A stretch of 64,000 nt of DNA from Geothermobacter hydrogeniphilus (GCF_002093115.1 NZ_NAAD01000006.1:62001-126000), one strand, 5' to 3'. Shown: positions 49,092 to 57,564, counted from the first letter of the stretch. A program made the numbers and translations. The notes: generated by a model not told the origin, from the letters alone.

Positions 49092-49144
49092 CACAGGGGA
49101 GACAACGATTCTCCCCGGTAGGGGTGCGTCCTGTCTCCCCTGTG
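49092..49144 (+). promoter_or_regulatory. Structured leader 3
   Basis: Perfect 13-bp outer stem CACAGGGGAGACA / TGTCTCCCCTGTG; inner hairpin CCCCGGTAGGGG. Upstream CAACCCAACCC. Downstream ACAAGGAGACAAGGAT holds two ACAAGGA sites before the start codon. Confidence 0.75.
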
Positions 49145-49171
49145 TCCATCACAGACAAGGAGACAAGGATC

Positions 49172-49282
49172 ATGGAAAACTTCATCTACGCTCTGTCCAA
49201 CGTCAACATCAAAAACATCCTGACCGGCACTGCCCTCGGCGCCTGCCTCGTCGCTGCTATTTGCATCGGGGGGCTGGTGTAA
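49172..49282 (+). CDS. 36-residue membrane peptide
   Basis: ATG at 49172 after AAGGAGACAAGGATC. One hydrophobic span in the second half (ILTGTALGACLVAAICIGG). Its stop codon overlaps the start of the next gene (TAATG). Unknown role. Confidence 0.55.
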   Translation: MENFIYALSNVNIKNILTGTALGACLVAAICIGGLV

Positions 49283-49473
49283 TGAAGGGAAAACTCGTGC
49301 CAACGGTCATAAGGGGGAAATCGTTTCCCAACCACCGGACCTGTCCGGAGTGCGAGACAGTTTACCCGTTGGATGCTAGGAGAGGTATCCCAAGGTGCAA
49401 CGGTGTCCTGATTACCAGGTGCCCTTGGTGCCGGGAAGACAGCCGACCTTGGAGAAACGGACGAGGACGCTAA
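49282..49473 (+). CDS. Small zinc-ribbon protein
   Basis: 63 residues from the ATG at 49282, coupled to the preceding stop. Cys pairs CPECETVYP and CPWCRED form a probable zinc ribbon; an extra Cys (PRCNG) lies between. Basic ends suggest nucleic acid contact. Unknown family. Confidence 0.6.
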   Translation: MKGKLVPTVIRGKSFPNHRTCPECETVYPLDARRGIPRCNGVLITRCPWCREDSRPWRNGRGR

Positions 49474-49499
49474 CATCGACAACAAACAACCAACCCCAC

Positions 49500-49544
49500 G
49501 GGGCGGATCAGACATCCCCTCGCGGGGCTTTCTGTGTCCGCCCC
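49500..49544 (+). promoter_or_regulatory. Structured leader 4, before the Cas4-like nuclease
   Basis: Outer stem GGGGCGGA / TCCGCCCC (8 bp, perfect, different sequence from leaders 2-3); inner hairpin CCCCTCGCGGGG. Preceded by CCAACCCCAC; followed by AGGGAGACGGACACC. Confidence 0.7.
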
Positions 49545-49569
49545 TTTTCTTTTCAGGGAGACGGACACC

Positions 49570-50532
49570 ATGAGCAAACTGCAGGTATTTCTCGAAAACG
49601 CTCTTCGGGAAAAATCGAAACAGAACAGCAGCCACCTCGGGGATCGCAGCCAATACGTCGGAGCCTCCGACATTGCCGGCTGTTCCCGGAAGGCGGTGCT
49701 GAACAAACTCAACCCGGAAGACCACGACCCGATGACGCTCCTGCGTTTCGCCCGTGGTCACGCCGCAGAAGACCTGATCGACGGGATCTTCCGGGCCGGT
49801 GGGCTGACCCCGCAGCGCGAGGTTGAGGTTCGCCACCCGGATTTCCCCGAAATTCTCTGCCATATCGACTTCCTTTTCCGCTCCAACGCAAGCGGCCGGC
49901 TTCACGTCATGGAACTGAAGACGGTCAACGGCATCCCGGACGCTCCCTACGAGTCCTGGGTCAACCAACTCCATGTCCAGATGGGACTTCTGGAACTGCA
50001 CAATCCCGGGCTGCCTATCGGCGGGAGCATCCTGGCTGTCGATCTCAACGCCGGAGTCTGGAAGGAATTCAACTCGTTCACCCCGAACAAGATCCTCTTC
50101 AACGCCATGGTGATAAAGGGGAGACACATCCTCTCCTGCCTCGATGCGCCGGAAGCCGCGCAGATCGAACCCGGCATCCTCTGCGGTTACTGCAACCACC
50201 GAGAAACATGCCCCGCGTTCGCAGGCGAAACCCCGCTTCCCCAGGAGGTCCAGAACCTCGCCGCGCGGTACCTTGAGAAAAGCAGGACCAGGGGAGAACT
50301 CGACAAGGCCATCAAAAACCTGAAAAACGAAATCCTCGCCTTCACCGGGACCAGCTTCAAAGGCCAGTCTGACACGCTGCAGGTCTGCGCATCCGAAGTC
50401 GGTCCTTCCGAAACTGTGGACGCCAGACGCCTCAAGGAGGCCTACCCGGAGATCTACGACGAGGTGAAGAAGGAACGCGCCGGATACACCCGGCTCGATA
50501 TCTTCAGAATCAGGAAGCAGGCTGCCGCCTGA
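49570..50532 (+). CDS. Cas4/RecB-like PD-(D/E)XK nuclease with probable iron-sulfur cluster
   Basis: 320 residues from the ATG at 49570. Active-site parts in order: SDIAGCSRK, RGHAAEDLI (His/Glu), ILCHIDFLF (Asp), HVMELKTVNG (E-x-K) and QLHVQMGLL. Cys in AGCSR together with CGYCNHRETCPAF match the four-Cys cluster of Cas4 and AddB-type nucleases. It probably resects DNA ends to give substrate for Bet, replacing the lambda-type exonuclease. The C-terminal 100 residues are helical and may bind DNA. Confidence 0.85.
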   Translation: MSKLQVFLENALREKSKQNSSHLGDRSQYVGASDIAGCSRKAVLNKLNPEDHDPMTLLRFARGHAAEDLIDGIFRAGGLTPQREVEVRHPDFPEILCHIDFLFRSNASGRLHVMELKTVNGIPDAPYESWVNQLHVQMGLLELHNPGLPIGGSILAVDLNAGVWKEFNSFTPNKILFNAMVIKGRHILSCLDAPEAAQIEPGILCGYCNHRETCPAFAGETPLPQEVQNLAARYLEKSRTRGELDKAIKNLKNEILAFTGTSFKGQSDTLQVCASEVGPSETVDARRLKEAYPEIYDEVKKERAGYTRLDIFRIRKQAAA

Positions 50533-50545
50533 CCAACCCCCACAT

Positions 50546-50606
50546 GGGGCGCTTTTACGCCGCCCCGGACGGGGACTCCTTTTTCGGAGCGGCGTCATCG
50601 CGCCCC
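50546..50606 (+). promoter_or_regulatory. Structured leader 5
   Basis: Outer GGGGCG / CGCCCC (50546-50551, 50601-50606); inner CCCCGGACGGGG plus an extra arm. Preceded by GACCAACCCC; ends in AAAGGAGATCCCG before the start. Confidence 0.6.
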
Positions 50607-50621
50607 GGAAAGGAGATCCCG

Positions 50622-50783
50622 ATGGGAAAAGCCGAACGCTACTGCTGGCGTCTGGTGCTGTTCCTCTGCCTGGTGCTGCTGGCTCTGCTGGTCACGCCCC
50701 GGTCAAAGGAAAAAAGCCGCCAGTTCGCCAAAGCCTATTCGGAATACCGGAACGCCCAGGAGGTATCGTCATGGTCGCACTGA
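50622..50783 (+). CDS. 53-residue single-span membrane protein
   Basis: ATG at 50622 with AAGGAG upstream. One hydrophobic helix (about 10-25) then a basic, Tyr-rich tail (SRQFAKAYSEYRNAQE). Overlaps the next gene by 13 bases. Unknown role. Confidence 0.55.
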   Translation: MGKAERYCWRLVLFLCLVLLALLVTPRSKEKSRQFAKAYSEYRNAQEVSSWSH

Positions 50784-50965
50784 CAATGCACGCCGCCAAC
50801 CGGGCACTGGAACGAAACATTCCTTTTGAGGCTGTCGAAGCCTGCCGGATGGTGGCCCCGATCCTGAACGATAAACCCTTGCGGTTCCGTTACCGGGATC
50901 TGGTCATCGTTGCCAGAATGGCGGATTCCACCCCTCGGATCATCTCGGTCTGGAGGGCGGAATGA
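50771..50965 (+). CDS. DUF4258-like small protein
   Basis: 64 residues with GGAGG 8 bases before the ATG. MHAANRALERNIPFEAVEAC followed by RFRYRDLVIVARMADSTPRI matches the short DUF4258 pattern, a relative of RelE-like toxins in which a His near the start and Arg-rich strands are kept. No obvious antitoxin lies beside it, so toxicity is uncertain. Confidence 0.55.
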   Translation: MVALTMHAANRALERNIPFEAVEACRMVAPILNDKPLRFRYRDLVIVARMADSTPRIISVWRAE

Positions 50966-51270
50966 GACTCGAACCGGGAATGCTGATCCAAACCAACTAC
51001 AGCGGTCCCTACCGGATAAAGGCAGTTCTCCGGGACTGTACATGCCCGTCCTACCTGGACGAGATCAACGGCCACCCAGTCGCAAGACGCCCTCATATCC
51101 ACCTGGTCTGCACAGATCCAGAAGGACCGGGGACGTATTATCTCAACGGCTGGGACGAACAGACTCTCCAGAGCCTCCAGATATCCTGTTGCGGAGGCAA
51201 AGGGGAACCTGCCTACGACCGGATCATCGTTCTGCCGCAGGACAGGCCCGTACAGGGGACGCTCTTTTAG
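50962..51270 (+). CDS. Unknown Cys-containing protein
   Basis: 102 residues, start overlapping the previous stop (ATGA). DCTCPSYLDEINGH and LQISCCGGKG give four Cys; HIHLVCTDPEGPGTYYLNG is strand-like. It could bind metal. No family recognised. Third gene of a three-gene coupled block. Confidence 0.55.
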   Translation: MRLEPGMLIQTNYSGPYRIKAVLRDCTCPSYLDEINGHPVARRPHIHLVCTDPEGPGTYYLNGWDEQTLQSLQISCCGGKGEPAYDRIIVLPQDRPVQGTLF

Positions 51271-51299
51271 CGACAACAACGAAACCTCACCACCCGGAA

Positions 51300-51348
51300 C
51301 CGGGAGGAGACAAACTCTTCCCGGAAGGGGAATTGTGTCTCCTCCCGG
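51300..51348 (+). promoter_or_regulatory. Structured leader 6, before the AAA+ ATPase
   Basis: Perfect 13-bp outer stem CCGGGAGGAGACA / TGTCTCCTCCCGG; inner TTCCC/GGGGAA. Followed by GACAAGGAGAAGACAC and ATG. Confidence 0.75.
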
Positions 51349-51373
51349 TCGATCATCGACAAGGAGAAGACAC

Positions 51374-52303
51374 ATGCAGGAAAAGACATTCAGCATCGCC
51401 AAGACCTTCGATCTGGAGGGCATCCCAGAGGAACTGACTGTCCGCGGTCTTGCCGAAAGGTCACCGTTCGTCCCGGCACTCGACCCGGATTACCAGTTCC
51501 GCAAGGAACTCCTCTCGGACCTGCTCGCCTGGCACATGCTCGGCGGCACCGAAGGTCTCTACCTCACCGGCCCCACCGGGTCCGGAAAATCCACCCTGGT
51601 CACCCAGGTCGCCGCCCGTCTGAACATTCCTGTCCAGCGGGTCACCGCCCACAGCCGGCTGGAAACGCCTGAGCTGGTCGGTCACTACGCCCTGGTCAAC
51701 GGCTCCATGTCCTTCGTGGACGGGCCGCTGACCACGGCCATGCGGGAAGGACACTGGTTCCTCCTCGACGAGATCGACCTGCTCGACCCGGCGACCGCCG
51801 CCGGCCTCAACGGGATCGTCGAGGGCTCGCCCCTGGTGATCCCCGAGAAGGGCGGAGAGATGGTGGTTCCTGCCCCCGGCTTCTGTTTCATCGCCACCGG
51901 GAATACCGCAGGAGCCGGTGACCAGTCGGGACTCTACCAGGGCACCATGCGTCAGAATCTTGCTTTTCTGGACCGCTTCTGGATGGTCGAAGTCGGCTAT
52001 CCCGAAGAGGAACAGGAGCAGATGATTCTGGCCAGGGTTGCCCCCGGCATCCCCGAGGACATCAGGACCGGAATGATTGCCTATGCCATGGAGGTCCGCA
52101 GACTCTTCATGGCAGGACAGCTCGAAGTCACCCTCTCCACACGGACCCTGGTGCGCTGGGCGAAAATGTCGGAATTCTTCCGGCCGCTCGCCAACCAGGG
52201 CAAGAATCCGCTCCAGCACGCACTGGAACGGGCACTGTCCTTCCGTGCGGAACCCGAAACCCGCAGCTCGCTGGCTGAAATCGCCCAGCGTATCTTCGGG
52301 TAG
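51374..52303 (+). CDS. MoxR/CobS-type AAA+ ATPase
   Basis: 309 residues from the ATG at 51374 (AAGGAG upstream). Walker A LTGPTGSGKSTLVTQ, Walker B HWFLLDEIDLLDPATAAGL, sensor FCFIATGNTAG and arginine-finger region FLDRFWMVEVGYP. CobS-like ATPases pair with VWA proteins such as the one at 54412. SXT/R391-type elements carry a comparable pair in their conserved backbone; the role there is unsolved. Probable chaperone-like motor. Confidence 0.85.
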   Translation: MQEKTFSIAKTFDLEGIPEELTVRGLAERSPFVPALDPDYQFRKELLSDLLAWHMLGGTEGLYLTGPTGSGKSTLVTQVAARLNIPVQRVTAHSRLETPELVGHYALVNGSMSFVDGPLTTAMREGHWFLLDEIDLLDPATAAGLNGIVEGSPLVIPEKGGEMVVPAPGFCFIATGNTAGAGDQSGLYQGTMRQNLAFLDRFWMVEVGYPEEEQEQMILARVAPGIPEDIRTGMIAYAMEVRRLFMAGQLEVTLSTRTLVRWAKMSEFFRPLANQGKNPLQHALERALSFRAEPETRSSLAEIAQRIFG

Positions 52304-52312
52304 GAGGGGGCC

Positions 52313-52651
52313 ATGATCTACATCCTTTTGAGGTACGACAATCCCGACGGGTCCAGCAAGGACTGGTCGGCGGAAGAAGAAAACGGAGGAGTCCGCGTCA
52401 GGTGGGGAAAGACGGGCCGGGTCAACCAGTCGGTATTCCATCCCCCCGGCAAGTACGGGCAGACGCCCCAGGACGCCATCCGCGTCCTTGCCGAAAAGAA
52501 ACTTCGCAAGGGCTACTACGAGGTGACCAGGGGCGAGAGAATCCCTGACTTCTCCGGTCAAAACACCACACGCGCTTCCAGAAAACCTTCAAAGACCGCT
52601 GCAGCCCTGGCCGATTGGACCGGGACCGAAAGCGGCCTTTCCTGGTTTTGA
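52313..52651 (+). CDS. WGR-domain-like protein
   Basis: 112 residues, 9 bases after the ATPase gene. The first 75 residues fit a WGR domain: YDNPDGSSKDWSAEEENG, then GVRVRWGKTGRVNQSV and a Lys-rich helix VLAEKKLRKGYYEV. WGR domains bind nucleic acid ends in PARP-like proteins and occur alone in bacteria. A Ser/Thr/Arg-rich tail ends in GLSWF. Confidence 0.7.
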   Translation: MIYILLRYDNPDGSSKDWSAEEENGGVRVRWGKTGRVNQSVFHPPGKYGQTPQDAIRVLAEKKLRKGYYEVTRGERIPDFSGQNTTRASRKPSKTAAALADWTGTESGLSWF

Positions 52652-52661
52652 GGAGGGCGCC

Positions 52662-52910
52662 ATGTGTACCGAAAACACCCTTTGCCGCGAAGCCGTCTGC
52701 CTTCACGATTTTTGTGGAAGCGCCTGGCTCAAGGGCAACGTCAGCTACTGGGCCGACTGGTGCCCCACCAACAGAATGGTCTGGTTCGGCGGTGACTGGA
52801 GATTCATCCCTCCGCTGAAAGCCGAAACCTGCCCGGCGGATGAGGTCTGGTTGGCTCACGTCAATCGACACCTCGTCGCTGCCGGCGAAACACCTCTCAC
52901 TCTCAACTGA
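52662..52910 (+). CDS. Small Cys/Trp-rich protein
   Basis: 82 residues with seven Cys and eight Trp, an unusual composition (MCTENTLCREAVCLHDFCG, then YWADWCPTNRMVWFGGDWRF). Likely a compact metal- or disulfide-stabilised fold. GAGGAGGGCGCC precedes the ATG. Unknown family. Confidence 0.55.
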   Translation: MCTENTLCREAVCLHDFCGSAWLKGNVSYWADWCPTNRMVWFGGDWRFIPPLKAETCPADEVWLAHVNRHLVAAGETPLTLN

Positions 52911-52923
52911 TCGACCAACCCCG

Positions 52924-52971
52924 ACACGGGGGAGACTTTCTCCCCTGACGGGGCAGGTGTCTCCTCCGTGT
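52924..52971 (+). promoter_or_regulatory. Structured leader 7
   Basis: 13-bp outer stem ACACGGGGGAGAC / GTCTCCTCCGTGT (one G-U pair); inner hairpin CCCCTGACGGGG. Preceded by GACCAACCCCG; followed by CAGACAAGGAGAAAGACACC. Confidence 0.75.
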
Positions 52972-52997
52972 CCACAACAGACAAGGAGAAAGACACC

Positions 52998-53978
52998 ATG
53001 CTCGATCTGCTTCAGAAACTCATCTGCTTCAGCCTCGATGTCCACATCTGGTCCGGCAGGAAGAAACTGACTCCCGCCGACCTGGATCTCGACGCTGACG
53101 AAATCCCCCCGGAGGAACTTGCGTCCCTGGGCGTCAAGAAGATCTGCCATCCGGCTCTGCTGACCCGGTTCCAGGCCCTGCGCCGTCGTGCCGAACGTAT
53201 CTGCGAAACGGCAGGCGTCCATTTTCTGGGTGGTTTTGCCATCCCGGAAGACAAGGCCAGGGCGGTTGCTGAAGACCTGGAAAAGGTTGCAGCCGAATTC
53301 GAGGCGGAAAAACAGGAATTTCTGAAAAGCTACGCCGAAACCATGGACGCGTGGCTCAAGACCATCCCGGACCAGTGGCGGTCGATGGTGGAACGCGCCG
53401 TCGAGTCGCCCGAGCATGTTGCCACCCGCCTGTCTTTCGGCTTCCAGACCTTTCAGGTCACCGGAGTCGAGGGACTGAACAGCGGTCTTGAAAAAGCCGC
53501 TGACGGTCTGGGGCAGCAGCTCTACCGGGAGATCGCACAGGCGGCAAGGCAGATCTGGGATCAATCCTTCCAGGGGAGATCCAGGGTCAGCCAGAGGGCG
53601 CTCAACCCTATCCGCGGCATCGTTAAAAAGGCCAAAGGTCTGCTGTTTATCGAACCCGGCCTGGGCAACGTCCTGTCGGAGGTTGAAGTGGAACTCGATA
53701 CGCTGCCGAAGAAAGGCTACCTGGAAGCGGGGAATTTTTTCACCCTGGTCGGCATCCTGAACACCCTGGCCGGTCTCGGCGGGATCAACCTCCACGTCGA
53801 AGTCGAACAGGAACAGGACGACGAACAACCCGCCCATCGGGAAGAAACTCCCCGGGAGGAAGAACAGGTGTGCGAACAGCCTCCTTCGTCCGGTGTGGAC
53901 ATGGAGGACGTGTTCCAGCCGGTTCCGCCTCCCGACCAGCGGCAGACGGTGATCGCGCCACCAGTCACATGGTTCTAG
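52998..53978 (+). CDS. Unknown helical protein of the element backbone
   Basis: 326 residues from the ATG at 52998 (AAGGAG upstream). Mostly helical: LTRFQALRRRAERICETAGV, a charged coiled-coil stretch (EDLEKVAAEFEAEKQEFLKS), a hydrophobic segment near residue 250 (FFTLVGILNTLAGLGGIN) and an acidic Pro/Gln-rich tail. It lies between the AAA+ ATPase and the VWA protein and may work with them, perhaps as a substrate or adaptor. No family recognised. Confidence 0.65.
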   Translation: MLDLLQKLICFSLDVHIWSGRKKLTPADLDLDADEIPPEELASLGVKKICHPALLTRFQALRRRAERICETAGVHFLGGFAIPEDKARAVAEDLEKVAAEFEAEKQEFLKSYAETMDAWLKTIPDQWRSMVERAVESPEHVATRLSFGFQTFQVTGVEGLNSGLEKAADGLGQQLYREIAQAARQIWDQSFQGRSRVSQRALNPIRGIVKKAKGLLFIEPGLGNVLSEVEVELDTLPKKGYLEAGNFFTLVGILNTLAGLGGINLHVEVEQEQDDEQPAHREETPREEEQVCEQPPSSGVDMEDVFQPVPPPDQRQTVIAPPVTWF

Positions 53979-53988
53979 GGAGGGCATC

Positions 53989-54309
53989 ATGATTGACAAC
54001 AGAAACACTCGGTCGCTTAAACGCCTGATAAGGCAGTTGCGAGACATGGCTGAGTACAAACACGATGATCTGAGCATTGCAGACGATGCTGCAGATGTCA
54101 TTGAGGTCATAGTTTTGAGGGGTCAGGAAGGAGCCATAGCAAATATTGTCGAATATGAACTTGGATGTCTCGACAGAAAACACGCTATGGGATACCGAGG
54201 CGATACGCCTGAGTATCATGCAGGCTACTTCGAGATTGGCCCTGAGAACAATGAAGACGTTAGAGAACAGCGAAACCGCAAGGAAATGGTGAATCGCGGC
54301 TGGCTTTAG
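53989..54309 (+). CDS. Small unknown protein
   Basis: 106 residues, 10 bases after the preceding gene, GGGAGGGCATC before the ATG. Helical N-terminus (SLKRLIRQLRDMAEYKHDDL), charged throughout, base composition more AT-rich than its neighbours, suggesting separate origin. No family recognised. Confidence 0.55.
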   Translation: MIDNRNTRSLKRLIRQLRDMAEYKHDDLSIADDAADVIEVIVLRGQEGAIANIVEYELGCLDRKHAMGYRGDTPEYHAGYFEIGPENNEDVREQRNRKEMVNRGWL

Positions 54310-54351
54310 CCAGTCCTTTTTCCCTGTTATCGCTGGTTCCACTGATCCCCA

Positions 54352-54391
54352 CCGTCCAGGGGCGCTTGATTCTTTTCGACGCCCCGGACGG
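54352..54391 (+). promoter_or_regulatory. Structured leader 8, before the VWA gene
   Basis: Outer stem CCGTCC(A)GGGGCG / CGCCCCGGACGG, 12 bp with one bulged A; no inner CCCC/GGGG hairpin. Followed by GTGGAGGCTCT and ATG. A shortened variant of the family. Confidence 0.6.
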
Positions 54392-54411
54392 GGGGCGTCT
54401 GTGGAGGCTCT

Positions 54412-56217
54412 ATGAACATTACGAAATCACTTCCCATCGTTGCCAAGGCGATAGGTGACCAGATGGGGGTCAAGGTTATTGTCGGTGGAACGCAGGCGGC
54501 AACGGATGGCGAAACCATCTACCTGCCGACGCTCCCGGAAGACAACGACGAGGCCGTCATCCTGGCACGAGGTTTCCTCGATCACGAGGCCGCCCACGTC
54601 AGGCTGACGGATTTTTCCGTGGAGAAGGGCAGCACCCCTCTCATGGCCGGCCTTGCCAACATCATCGAAGACGTGAGAATCGAAAAGAAGATGGGGCAGC
54701 TTTATCCGGGCTGTGCCGTCAACCTGCGGAACCTGGCGAACCACCTGGCAGAGAAAGGAGAGTTTGACCCTGATTGGGCAGATCCGGCCAGCCTGCTTTG
54801 CGGCTGGATTTTGTCCCGCTGCAGGAACCGGGTTCTGAAGCAGGCGGGGCTCATCCCCCTTTTCGAGAGAATCAACAACATCCTGTCTCAACTGATCGGA
54901 CAGTCTCTGCTCGACAGGGTCGACAAACTGCTCGACCAGGTTGGCGTCCTGGACTCAACCCAAGAGTCAACGGCGCTGGCGAAGAAGATCATGAAACTGC
55001 TGCAACAGGAACAGCAGCAGTCACAATGCCAGTGCCGGCAGGAAGGCTCCGGAGAGGACGACGCACCTCAGCAGAATGACGGCGGCGGCGAGCAGGAACA
55101 GGAACAGAACGAAAACCAGGAGAAAGACCAGGAAGACCGCTCCAAGTCCGGCACGGACGAGGAGCAGAATTCCCGGAGTGACTGCCAGGGTGACTCCAAC
55201 TCCGATGGTAACGGTGGAACCCGGAACCAGGAAGACGGACACCAGGCAGATCCCGATGGGGAAGCCTCCTCCGGGTCCGGAACGGACAAGGACCACAACA
55301 ACGGCAACCCGGCTGCCGGCAGCGCATCTGCGCAGCAGCGATCTGAATCGCTCCGGAAAATCCTCTCTTCTCAACAGGAGGATTACGGAGACATCGGGGA
55401 GATGGTTGCCGAAAAGCTGGAAGGCATGGCTGTCTTTCCGGAAACTGCTGGCGAAAACTGCTCAATGCTCTATCCGGGTGAAACCTTCGCCGATGACCTG
55501 CAACTCAGCATTCCTCCCGACCTCTTTGATGTCAGGAAAGAAACCTCTGCGCTCCGTTCACGTCTCGGATCTCTGATTCAGGCGTCGAAGCTGAAGAGGT
55601 CATGTGCCGGGAGATCCGGGCGCAGGATCGACCAGCGGGTGCTGGCCAGGCTCCCGGTAGGAGATACACGGATCTTCCGCCGCAAGGAGGAAAAGACTGC
55701 CGTCAACACGGCAGTCATTGTGCTGCTTGACCGTTCAGGGTCGATGAGCGGCAACAACAGGATAACCCTGGCCGCCCAGGCGACCCTTGCCCTGGCTGAC
55801 GCCCTCTACGCCGTCCCCGGCGTCAGCGTATCAGTCGCGTCGTTCCCGGGGAAGAACGGCAGCGTTGTCCCCCTGACGCCATTCGGCGCGAGTCCGGCCA
55901 GGACGATCAACAACTACGGGATTTGCCCCGACGGGGGAACCCCGCTGGCCCACGCCCTCGGATGGGCGGCCGTCCAGTTCGCCCATCGCCAGGAGTCACG
56001 CAAGATCCTGGTTGTTGCGACCGATGGCGTACCCAGCAGTCCCGGCCTCGTGCTCGCCTACCTGAAGCGGCTTGCCGCTCAGGGGGTTGAACAGATCGGC
56101 CTGGGAATCGAAGATCAGGGGCTTTGCGGAAACTATTTCCCCAATTACAGAACGGTCAGGACCGTCAGTGAACTGCCGAATGCCATGTTCGACATGCTCA
56201 AGGACGCCTTGACCTGA
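54412..56217 (+). CDS. CobT-like VWA protein with a HEAAH motif
   Basis: 601 residues. N-terminal region has FLDHEAAHVRLTDF, an HExxH-type motif, and NIIEDVRIEKKM, both seen in CobT-like proteins. Residues about 205-320 are a very acidic Gln/Asp/Gly-rich linker. The C-terminal VWA domain has the metal-ion site VIVLLDRSGSMSGNNR (DxSxS), then GICPDGGTPLAHAL and LVVATDGVPSS. It is the expected partner of the MoxR/CobS-type ATPase at 51374. Whether the HEAAH motif gives protease activity is unknown. Confidence 0.85.
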   Translation: MNITKSLPIVAKAIGDQMGVKVIVGGTQAATDGETIYLPTLPEDNDEAVILARGFLDHEAAHVRLTDFSVEKGSTPLMAGLANIIEDVRIEKKMGQLYPGCAVNLRNLANHLAEKGEFDPDWADPASLLCGWILSRCRNRVLKQAGLIPLFERINNILSQLIGQSLLDRVDKLLDQVGVLDSTQESTALAKKIMKLLQQEQQQSQCQCRQEGSGEDDAPQQNDGGGEQEQEQNENQEKDQEDRSKSGTDEEQNSRSDCQGDSNSDGNGGTRNQEDGHQADPDGEASSGSGTDKDHNNGNPAAGSASAQQRSESLRKILSSQQEDYGDIGEMVAEKLEGMAVFPETAGENCSMLYPGETFADDLQLSIPPDLFDVRKETSALRSRLGSLIQASKLKRSCAGRSGRRIDQRVLARLPVGDTRIFRRKEEKTAVNTAVIVLLDRSGSMSGNNRITLAAQATLALADALYAVPGVSVSVASFPGKNGSVVPLTPFGASPARTINNYGICPDGGTPLAHALGWAAVQFAHRQESRKILVVATDGVPSSPGLVLAYLKRLAAQGVEQIGLGIEDQGLCGNYFPNYRTVRTVSELPNAMFDMLKDALT

Positions 56218-56238
56218 AAACATCAACAAATGCAGCCC

Positions 56239-56279
56239 GGACAGGGAGGAGTTATCCCCTGTCTGGGGCCTCCCTGTCC
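56239..56279 (+). promoter_or_regulatory. Structured leader 9
   Basis: Perfect 11-bp outer stem GGACAGGGAGG / CCTCCCTGTCC; inner hairpin CCCCTGTCTGGGG. Ribosome site GGGAGGTGATTCC repeats the GGGAGG of the 5' arm. Confidence 0.72.
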
Positions 56280-56301
56280 CCATTGAAGGGAGGTGATTCC
56301 A

Positions 56302-56499
56302 ATGAAAATTCTGAACGAACGACGCAAAACGAGCCTGATTGCGTACCTCTATGAGCTGTCCAAGTTGACCGTCGCGGGGATTGTCCTTGCTGGGATTCTC
56401 CGAGACAGCCGTGACTGGCTCCTGATCGGGGTCGGGATCACGGTCGCTTTTCTGTTCTTCCTTGCTGCCTTTTACCTTGAAGGCGGCAAGGGGCCATGA
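56302..56499 (+). CDS. Two-helix small membrane protein
   Basis: 65 residues, GGGAGGTGATTCC before the ATG. Basic start (MKILNERRKT), then two hydrophobic helices (about 20-34 and 40-60). Unknown role. Confidence 0.6.
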   Translation: MKILNERRKTSLIAYLYELSKLTVAGIVLAGILRDSRDWLLIGVGITVAFLFFLAAFYLEGGKGP

Positions 56500-56557
56500 A
56501 CCTTCTTGCTACCGTCAGAAACAGTCGCTAAACTGTAACCAGACGTTAGGAGGAATT

Positions 56558-56656
56558 ATGGACATCCTGATACTGTATGGACTGCTCTTTTTGAGCTTCA
56601 CCGTCGGCATCATCGTCCACGACAAGATCGTGGACAAGCGGGAACAGAAGAAGTAA
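56558..56656 (+). CDS. 32-residue membrane peptide
   Basis: ATG at 56558 with AGGAGG 6 bases upstream. One hydrophobic helix then a charged tail HDKIVDKREQKK. Good ribosome site argues it is translated. Confidence 0.55.
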   Translation: MDILILYGLLFLSFTVGIIVHDKIVDKREQKK

Positions 56657-56744
56657 ACAGCAAGCCGCACCACATAGAAAACAGGTAGAGGGCACCCGCG
56701 CAAGCAGGTCAGCCCTTTTTTTGCGCCCAAAAACAACCACCCGG

Positions 56745-56779
56745 CAGGGAGAATCGTTCCCTCCGGGGGCTTCTCCCTG
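56745..56779 (+). promoter_or_regulatory. Structured leader 10
   Basis: Outer stem CAGGGAGAA / TTCTCCCTG (9 bp); inner CCC/GGGGG. Preceded by ACAACCACCC; followed by TTTGACAAGGAGAAGAG and ATG. Confidence 0.7.
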
Positions 56780-56802
56780 TCCTCATTTGACAAGGAGAAG
56801 AG

Positions 56803-57546
56803 ATGAAATTCACTCTGAGCATTACAACCAGGGACGAGTTCACGGAAGGGCCTGAGGTCGCGGTTGTCGAGATTGACAACCACCTCAAGTCCCGCATCCG
56901 GCAGCTTGCCTCGGCAGTAAAAATCCTCAACGTCTATTCGGTCCGGGAGCTCAACGGTTATCCAACCTTCCTGATGCGTGCCCACGATCAGGAAACGGAG
57001 AACGGTCCGATCGTCCCTCGCGAACCTGAAGGTGGTTTCGAGGAGATGGCCTGCCGGGCCGAATGTGTGACGTTAAATGTCACGGACTCGGGGTTTTATT
57101 GGAACGGGTACGTCAAACATACTGACATCCGTTTCGAGACACAGACCGTCCCTTTGTCAGATCTGGGGATTGCCCCGGAGCCTGCGCATCCGACGGTTGA
57201 AACCCTGGAAAAGATCGAGGCGTCCATCTGCACCGGCAGCATCAACGACCCCGCCATACAGCAGGTCGTCTTGCGCGAGGTCAGAAAAACGCTTCTGCAA
57301 CCCGACGATCCATATCTGGGGATTGTCCTTGAAGGCGGTCTGGTGCAGGCCATCGTCACGGACGCCCCGAAACTGACCGGGAACTGGAAGGTCATGGTCA
57401 TCGACTACGACACCGACGGTACCGATCCGGAATTGCTTACTCCGGTTCCGCAGGGAGATGGCAGCCTGGCTTCGGCATGGGTTCATGCCGACTACATCAC
57501 CGAGGCTGAAATCGACCTCAAAGCGGTCTGGGAAAGCCTCAAATGA
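56803..57546 (+). CDS. Unknown soluble protein
   Basis: 247 residues, AAGGAG 7 bases before the ATG. Two parts: residues 1-120 are strand-rich (GPEVAVVEIDNHLKSRIRQL, DSGFYWNGYVKHTDIRFET), residues 125-247 include YLGIVLEGGLVQAIVTDAPK and WKVMVIDYDTDGTDPELL. The second part resembles small phage and island proteins that carry an IVxxGxVQxIxSD pattern. Function not known. Confidence 0.6.
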   Translation: MKFTLSITTRDEFTEGPEVAVVEIDNHLKSRIRQLASAVKILNVYSVRELNGYPTFLMRAHDQETENGPIVPREPEGGFEEMACRAECVTLNVTDSGFYWNGYVKHTDIRFETQTVPLSDLGIAPEPAHPTVETLEKIEASICTGSINDPAIQQVVLREVRKTLLQPDDPYLGIVLEGGLVQAIVTDAPKLTGNWKVMVIDYDTDGTDPELLTPVPQGDGSLASAWVHADYITEAEIDLKAVWESLK

Positions 57547-57564
57547 ATGACCAACCCCACCAGC

